A stretch of 37,912 nt of DNA from Kamptonema sp. UHCC 0994. Lineage in GTDB: Bacteria > Cyanobacteriota > Cyanobacteriia > Cyanobacteriales > Microcoleaceae. The translations under genes and the position numbers were made by a program. Positions within the stretch are counted from its first letter, which is position 1. Each line of letters opens with the position of its first letter. Below, piece by piece: positions 34,210 through 37,912 of this stretch. The DNA lies in contig NZ_JARFTR010000289.1 of the NCBI RefSeq assembly GCF_029167235.1, positions 1-37,912 on the forward strand. Direction: 5' to 3'. A model generated the notes under the pieces. That model was not told where the DNA came from. It did not search any database and was given only the letters and a program-made list of their open reading frames with translations.

Positions 34210-34282
34210 GTAGGGTGGGCGCTCGCCGCAAAAAGCCGATCAATCGTAGCTATAAATGTTTTGCGGCGAGCGCCCACCTTAC
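34210..34282. repeat. 24-bp hairpin with GTAGGGTGGGC ends
   Basis: Left arm 34210-34233 (GTAGGGTGGGCGCTCGCCGC...) pairs with 34259-34282 over 24 bp with one G-T wobble, around a 25-nt loop. It lies between the two giant genes, 128-200 bp upstream of the second start, and could be a terminator for the upstream gene or a dispersed repeat. Confidence 0.8.
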
Positions 34283-34323
34283 AAATTATAGCATTTATTT
34301 ATGCCCACCTACTTCAGTCCTAA

Positions 34324-37300
34324 CTATAACAAATTTGGGAAAACTATCGCCTCAGTGAAATCCTCAGATTTGAGTGAACTCGATGATACACGCTGAAGAG
34401 TAGCTAATAGTTGATCAGTGCTGGCAAGGCTAATTAAAGTTTCGCTGTTGCTAGCGGTGATGCTAAGCTGAGCAAAAGTAAGTCCGCCTGCTAACCCTAT
34501 CAAATCTTGACCTTTTTCAAAATCAACAATTGTGTCATTTCCCTGACCAGATGCTAACACAAATGTATTCCTGCCAGTGCTGCCAATTAAAGTATCATCC
34601 CCAATTTCTCCGATCAGAAAATCATTACCACCGCCGCCCGTCAAAATATCATTTCCTGCGCCGCCGTAGAGAGTATCATTGTCTGTGCATCCATCCATAA
34701 CATCATTACCATCTCCGCCGTATAAAATGTCACTGCCACCGCCACCGCAGAGAGTGTCATCACCGCTATCGCCAGAGACGAAATCATTACCATCTTCACC
34801 CTTAATAATGTCATTATCGTTGCCCCCAAAAATGGCATCATCCCCAAAACCTGCATCTATAAAATCTGCGCCGTCGTTGCCAGTCGCGCTATCGTTGCCA
34901 AACCCACCAATGAGCGTGTCATCTCCGCTATCACCTAATAGTTTATCGTTGCCATTTTCACCTAAGATAATGTCATTATCTTTGCCTCCAAAAATTAAAT
35001 CGTCGCCGTTGCCACCTTCAATAAAATCATCGCCGAAATTTGCAGTTATCCAATCATTGCCGTCGCCACCAAGGAGGGTATCTGCTCCCAAATCCCCCAA
35101 GAGAGTATCATTGCCGTTGCCGCCTAAAACAGCATCATTGTCTTTGCCTGCAAAAATGAGATCGTTATCGTCGCCGCCGTCGATGAAGTCAGCACCCTCA
35201 TTACCTAATAGGAAGTCGTTACCATTTTCGCCATAAATGTTGTCGTTATTACTCATGCCAATTAAGGTGTCGCTACCGCCAAAACCTGCGATCGCGTCGC
35301 TGTCAGATCCACCAACTAGGAAGTCATCAAAGGCAGTGCCGCTGAGGGTTTTGTCGGCGATTTTGGGGATAATCTTGCCGCTACTAAAATCAGGAGTCGG
35401 GAAGCGATCGCACAGGCAAGCGGTGTCTTCTTTTGGACTCGGCGCAGGCGCAGGTGCAAACACAGGTATAGGTGCAGGTGTAGGCGTTGGCGTTAAGGTT
35501 GGTGTTGGTGTTGGTGTAGGCGTTGGTGTTGGCGTTGGCGTTGAGGTTGGCGTTGGCGTTGGTGTTGGCGTGGGGACTGGTGTAAGGGAAAACTCGTAAG
35601 CGCCGATATCTGCGATCGCACTCCCATTACTATCACCATCTTGAGGCCGAGTTGCACCACGCTGATCCGTTGCAGGCGCATCTGCATTTTTACCCGCATC
35701 AATTGCCGCACTTCCTGTTAGCAATGCCACCGTCTGTAAACCACCACCATTCTCTTGTAATGGGCCCAGTTTTGGGTCAGCTTGCAAGACATTAGCTGTA
35801 ATATTGGCATTATTAAAGTTATTGGTAATTGCCGGCCACTGTAAATTCCCGCCACCATCAGTAAAATAAGGTGATGGATTCTCGGAAAACCCTTTTCCAT
35901 CCGAGGCATTTTGCTTGTTATTAAACTCATTATTTGCCGTATTATTGGCAACTATTGTATTAGTCAGCGTGATATTTGTGCTGCCAACAATTCCCCCTCC
36001 TTCGCCTCCAGCTTTATTCCCAGCAATCGTTGTATTTACAATTTTCTGATCGCTAGTAGTTCCGAAGAATAACCCGCCTCCTAAACCACTGGTATTACTT
36101 GATGAAGCTACTGCTTGATTGCCAAAAAAGGTACTATTAGTAATCGTACCTGGAGATTCTTCTCCTACCCATAAACCACCGCCCTGAGCCTCAGCTAGAT
36201 TGTTAGCAAATGTAGTATTAGTGATAGTATAAGCACCGTTACCAATCCGTACTCCGCCACCAAAAGCATCGTTTCCAGAACCTTTGATCGCCTCGTTGTT
36301 GATAATTGTACTGTCTGCGATCGCCACATTATCGGGGGGATAGACAAACAGAAACATTGCCCCCCCTTGTCCTTTTGCTTTATTCCCCTCAAACCGACTG
36401 TTGCTAATATTAATTGTCCCACCCACAGGCCCATGCTGAAAATCCGGCCCAGAAGCATTGGCTCCATCGGTATAAATTGCACCGCCATAACCATTAGTAT
36501 TTACACCACTACCAGCCGTTGTATCGTTATTAGTGAAAGTAGAATTTTCTACCGTTAGAGTCCCTAAAAGACTATTAATTGCACCGCCGTTACTACCTTT
36601 ATTATTAGTAAAAGTAGAGCCTTGTACTGTCAGAGAACCTGCACTTTTAGTTGCGATTGCACCCCCACCTCGTTCTTGTTTTCCTAGGGAGCCATCATTC
36701 CCGTCAAATTTACTGTTAATGATAGTAGTTATACTGCGAAGACCAGTATAAATTCCACCACCGCCATACCCAGCAATGTTGTTGTTAATTTGAGAATTTT
36801 CTACTCTTAAAGTGCTATTACTTCCAGTTTGAATTCCCCCACCAGAACCAGTAGCTTCGTCATTAGAATTACTGCCGACATTCCCATTAGCAATAATCAG
36901 GTTTTTGATGGTGACATTTGTGCTGCTTGCTGTTTGTATTACCCGCGAGGCTTTATTACCACTGATGGTTAAATTGGCAGCAGCAGCACCATCAAGGATT
37001 AAGTTTTTATCAATTACAAGTTGACCTGTTGTCAGAGTAATGGTTTGGTTAGCAAGGCTGGGATCGAAAGCAATTGTATCACCTGCCACAGCCGAGGCGA
37101 TCGCAGCTCTTAAAGAACCAGTCCCGCTATCATTATTATTGCTAACTTCATTAGCTGCTAAGACACCTTTATAACTCGCTATTATCTCTGGATTTAAGCC
37201 TAAATTGGCTTCAATTTTACCTTGGTAAAACTCTAAGTTCCAGTTGCTTCCTTCCCCCGTTTTATCGGTGGATGCTGCAATATCAGCCCCAGTTAATTTG

Positions 37301-37713
37301 CTCAATTTCTCAACAAAATTAGCGCCTTTACCTGCTGCAACATCGCAGCCGTAAAGCATAATATCTGCTTTTTCAGATAGTAGGTTTCGCCATTTTTGCC
37401 ATTGGCTTTTATACTGTTCTAAGGTATCTGAATTGAGAGAAGTATTTCCTAGCTGTAAACTACCAGAACTACCATGAGAGATAATATGAACTGCATCAAT
37501 GTCTCCGTGAATAGCAGCATATTTTTGTAGTTCAGTTGTGATTTGTTCAATACCATTTTTGTTACGGTCTATGGCAATATATTCAACCCCATTAGGTACA
37601 GCGGCGGCTAGAGATTCCCAGTTATCTAAGCTGGAATCAATGAAGATAATTGAGCGAGATTGGAGATTTTGACTTGGAGATTGCGAATTGATTGATACAG
37701 ATGAAATGGACAT
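34324..37713 (-). CDS. DUF4347 / beta-helix / RTX repeat surface protein (paralogue)
   Basis: The 1129-residue protein parallels its neighbour. It has DUF4347 at ~18-185 ([39 protein letters not shown]), beta-helix at ~195-710, and a shorter Pro-Thr-Ala linker at ~715-760. A CLCDRF motif follows, then RTX nonapeptides (~800-1085) and a terminal [20 protein letters not shown] domain. It lacks the choice-of-anchor-D domain. Over the beta-helix it shares long near-identical stretches with the other protein ([39 protein letters not shown]), while the N-terminal and RTX parts are more diverged. It is likely exported by type I secretion. The start ATG at 37713 has AGG directly before it, so its RBS spacing is poor. 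Confidence 0.9.
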   Translation of the reverse strand: MSISSVSINSQSPSQNLQSRSIIFIDSSLDNWESLAAAVPNGVEYIAIDRNKNGIEQITTELQKYAAIHGDIDAVHIISHGSSGSLQLGNTSLNSDTLEQYKSQWQKWRNLLSEKADIMLYGCDVAAGKGANFVEKLSKLTGADIAASTDKTGEGSNWNLEFYQGKIEANLGLNPEIIASYKGVLAANEVSNNNDSGTGSLRAAIASAVAGDTIAFDPSLANQTITLTTGQLVIDKNLILDGAAAANLTISGNKASRVIQTASSTNVTIKNLIIANGNVGSNSNDEATGSGGGIQTGSNSTLRVENSQINNNIAGYGGGGIYTGLRSITTIINSKFDGNDGSLGKQERGGGAIATKSAGSLTVQGSTFTNNKGSNGGAINSLLGTLTVENSTFTNNDTTAGSGVNTNGYGGAIYTDGANASGPDFQHGPVGGTINISNSRFEGNKAKGQGGAMFLFVYPPDNVAIADSTIINNEAIKGSGNDAFGGGVRIGNGAYTITNTTFANNLAEAQGGGLWVGEESPGTITNSTFFGNQAVASSSNTSGLGGGLFFGTTSDQKIVNTTIAGNKAGGEGGGIVGSTNITLTNTIVANNTANNEFNNKQNASDGKGFSENPSPYFTDGGGNLQWPAITNNFNNANITANVLQADPKLGPLQENGGGLQTVALLTGSAAIDAGKNADAPATDQRGATRPQDGDSNGSAIADIGAYEFSLTPVPTPTPTPTPTSTPTPTPTPTPTPTPTLTPTPTPAPIPVFAPAPAPSPKEDTACLCDRFPTPDFSSGKIIPKIADKTLSGTAFDDFLVGGSDSDAIAGFGGSDTLIGMSNNDNIYGENGNDFLLGNEGADFIDGGDDNDLIFAGKDNDAVLGGNGNDTLLGDLGADTLLGGDGNDWITANFGDDFIEGGNGDDLIFGGKDNDIILGENGNDKLLGDSGDDTLIGGFGNDSATGNDGADFIDAGFGDDAIFGGNDNDIIKGEDGNDFVSGDSGDDTLCGGGGSDILYGGDGNDVMDGCTDNDTLYGGAGNDILTGGGGNDFLIGEIGDDTLIGSTGRNTFVLASGQGNDTIVDFEKGQDLIGLAGGLTFAQLSITASNSETLISLASTDQLLATLQRVSSSSLKSEDFTEAIVFPNLL

Positions 37714-37880
37714 CCTGTTAACCCAGAAAAGTGTTTACTTGTAGATACACATCTGGAATAATATAGAAGAAGCAAAACGAAGAATTAAGAAGAATTTAGG
37801 TATCTTGGAGAAAATGTAAATGCAGTAAAAGTAATGATTTCAGCAATTATAGCAACCGCAAGATAATTAGCACTAATATC

Positions 37881-37912
37881 CGTAACGCCGCCCTCTGGGC
37901 GGTAAATTACCG
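37881..37912. repeat. partial GTAACGCCGCC hairpin running off the window
   Basis: CGTAACGCCGCC-CTCT-GGGCGGTAAATTACCG is a degenerate member of the family that forms the perfect hairpin at 25363. It ends at the window edge. The 37714-37912 region is otherwise an AT-rich upstream region for the RTX gene, with TATAGCAACCGC at ~37851. Confidence 0.65.

Noticed and set aside
34679-35236. 185-codon plus-strand frame rich in Pro/Ser
   Set aside because: It is the antisense of the RTX nonapeptides; the periodic composition is imposed by the repeats on the real strand.
1-37912. tRNA and rRNA genes
   Set aside because: I saw no TTCGA-N-TC T-arm with matching acceptor stems and no rRNA-like conserved blocks in the gaps.

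Overview
The window reads as a chromosomal segment of a cyanobacterium, probably a filamentous one of the Oscillatoria/Microcoleus/Kamptonema kind. The evidence is a photosystem I gene (psaK), a long-form light-repressed ribosome hibernation factor (lrtA/hpf), very frequent GCGATCGC (HIP1) octamers, heptanucleotide tandem repeats, Uma2-family genes, and DUF4347/RTX surface proteins. The genus is inferred from repeat style and gene content only.

Left part (1-4.7 kb): a TPR protein, lipB (octanoyltransferase), lrtA/hpf and bcp (peroxiredoxin Q). A 526-bp gap after bcp is not empty. It holds a possible 33-codon gene followed by three hairpins, the last a textbook Rho-independent terminator. Middle-left (4.9-11 kb): a two-gene operon encodes a ketosynthase III fused to a helical iron-oxidase-like domain plus an unrecognised partner. 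It is followed by a HicB-HicA module, an antitoxin-domain fusion, a secreted SH3-like protein, a membrane/coiled-coil protein and a Uma2 protein. This stretch looks like accessory DNA.

Centre (11.3-18.4 kb): mostly housekeeping genes. These are glutamate dehydrogenase, a HEAT-repeat protein, a HI0933-type flavoprotein preceded by a 52-residue rubredoxin, psaK, trpF, and a membrane-anchored protein with seven ~30-residue coiled-coil repeats and HEAT repeats. A 28-bp tandem repeat array with inverted copies lies between convergent genes at 13.6-13.8 kb.

Right-centre (18.7-30 kb): a lipoprotein solute-binding protein is encoded 3 bp before a Cache-HAMP-SpoIIE phosphatase, with a Uma2 gene after it. 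Next come an Omp85-type outer-membrane protein carrying a repeat element translated in frame, a decayed Eis-like acetyltransferase, a PilJ-type histidine kinase, a VOC-family remnant, a serine-recombinase-like protein that seems to lack its catalytic residues, a membrane protein, and a WD40 remnant. Three gene remnants within 6 kb, together with dense repeats, mark a decaying or rearranging region.

Right end (30.2-37.7 kb): two tandem, paralogous giant surface/secreted proteins (DUF4347, beta-helix, Pro-Thr linker, RTX calcium repeats), probably exported by a type I system. One has an extra choice-of-anchor-D-like domain. I saw no tRNA, rRNA, CRISPR array or intact transposase.
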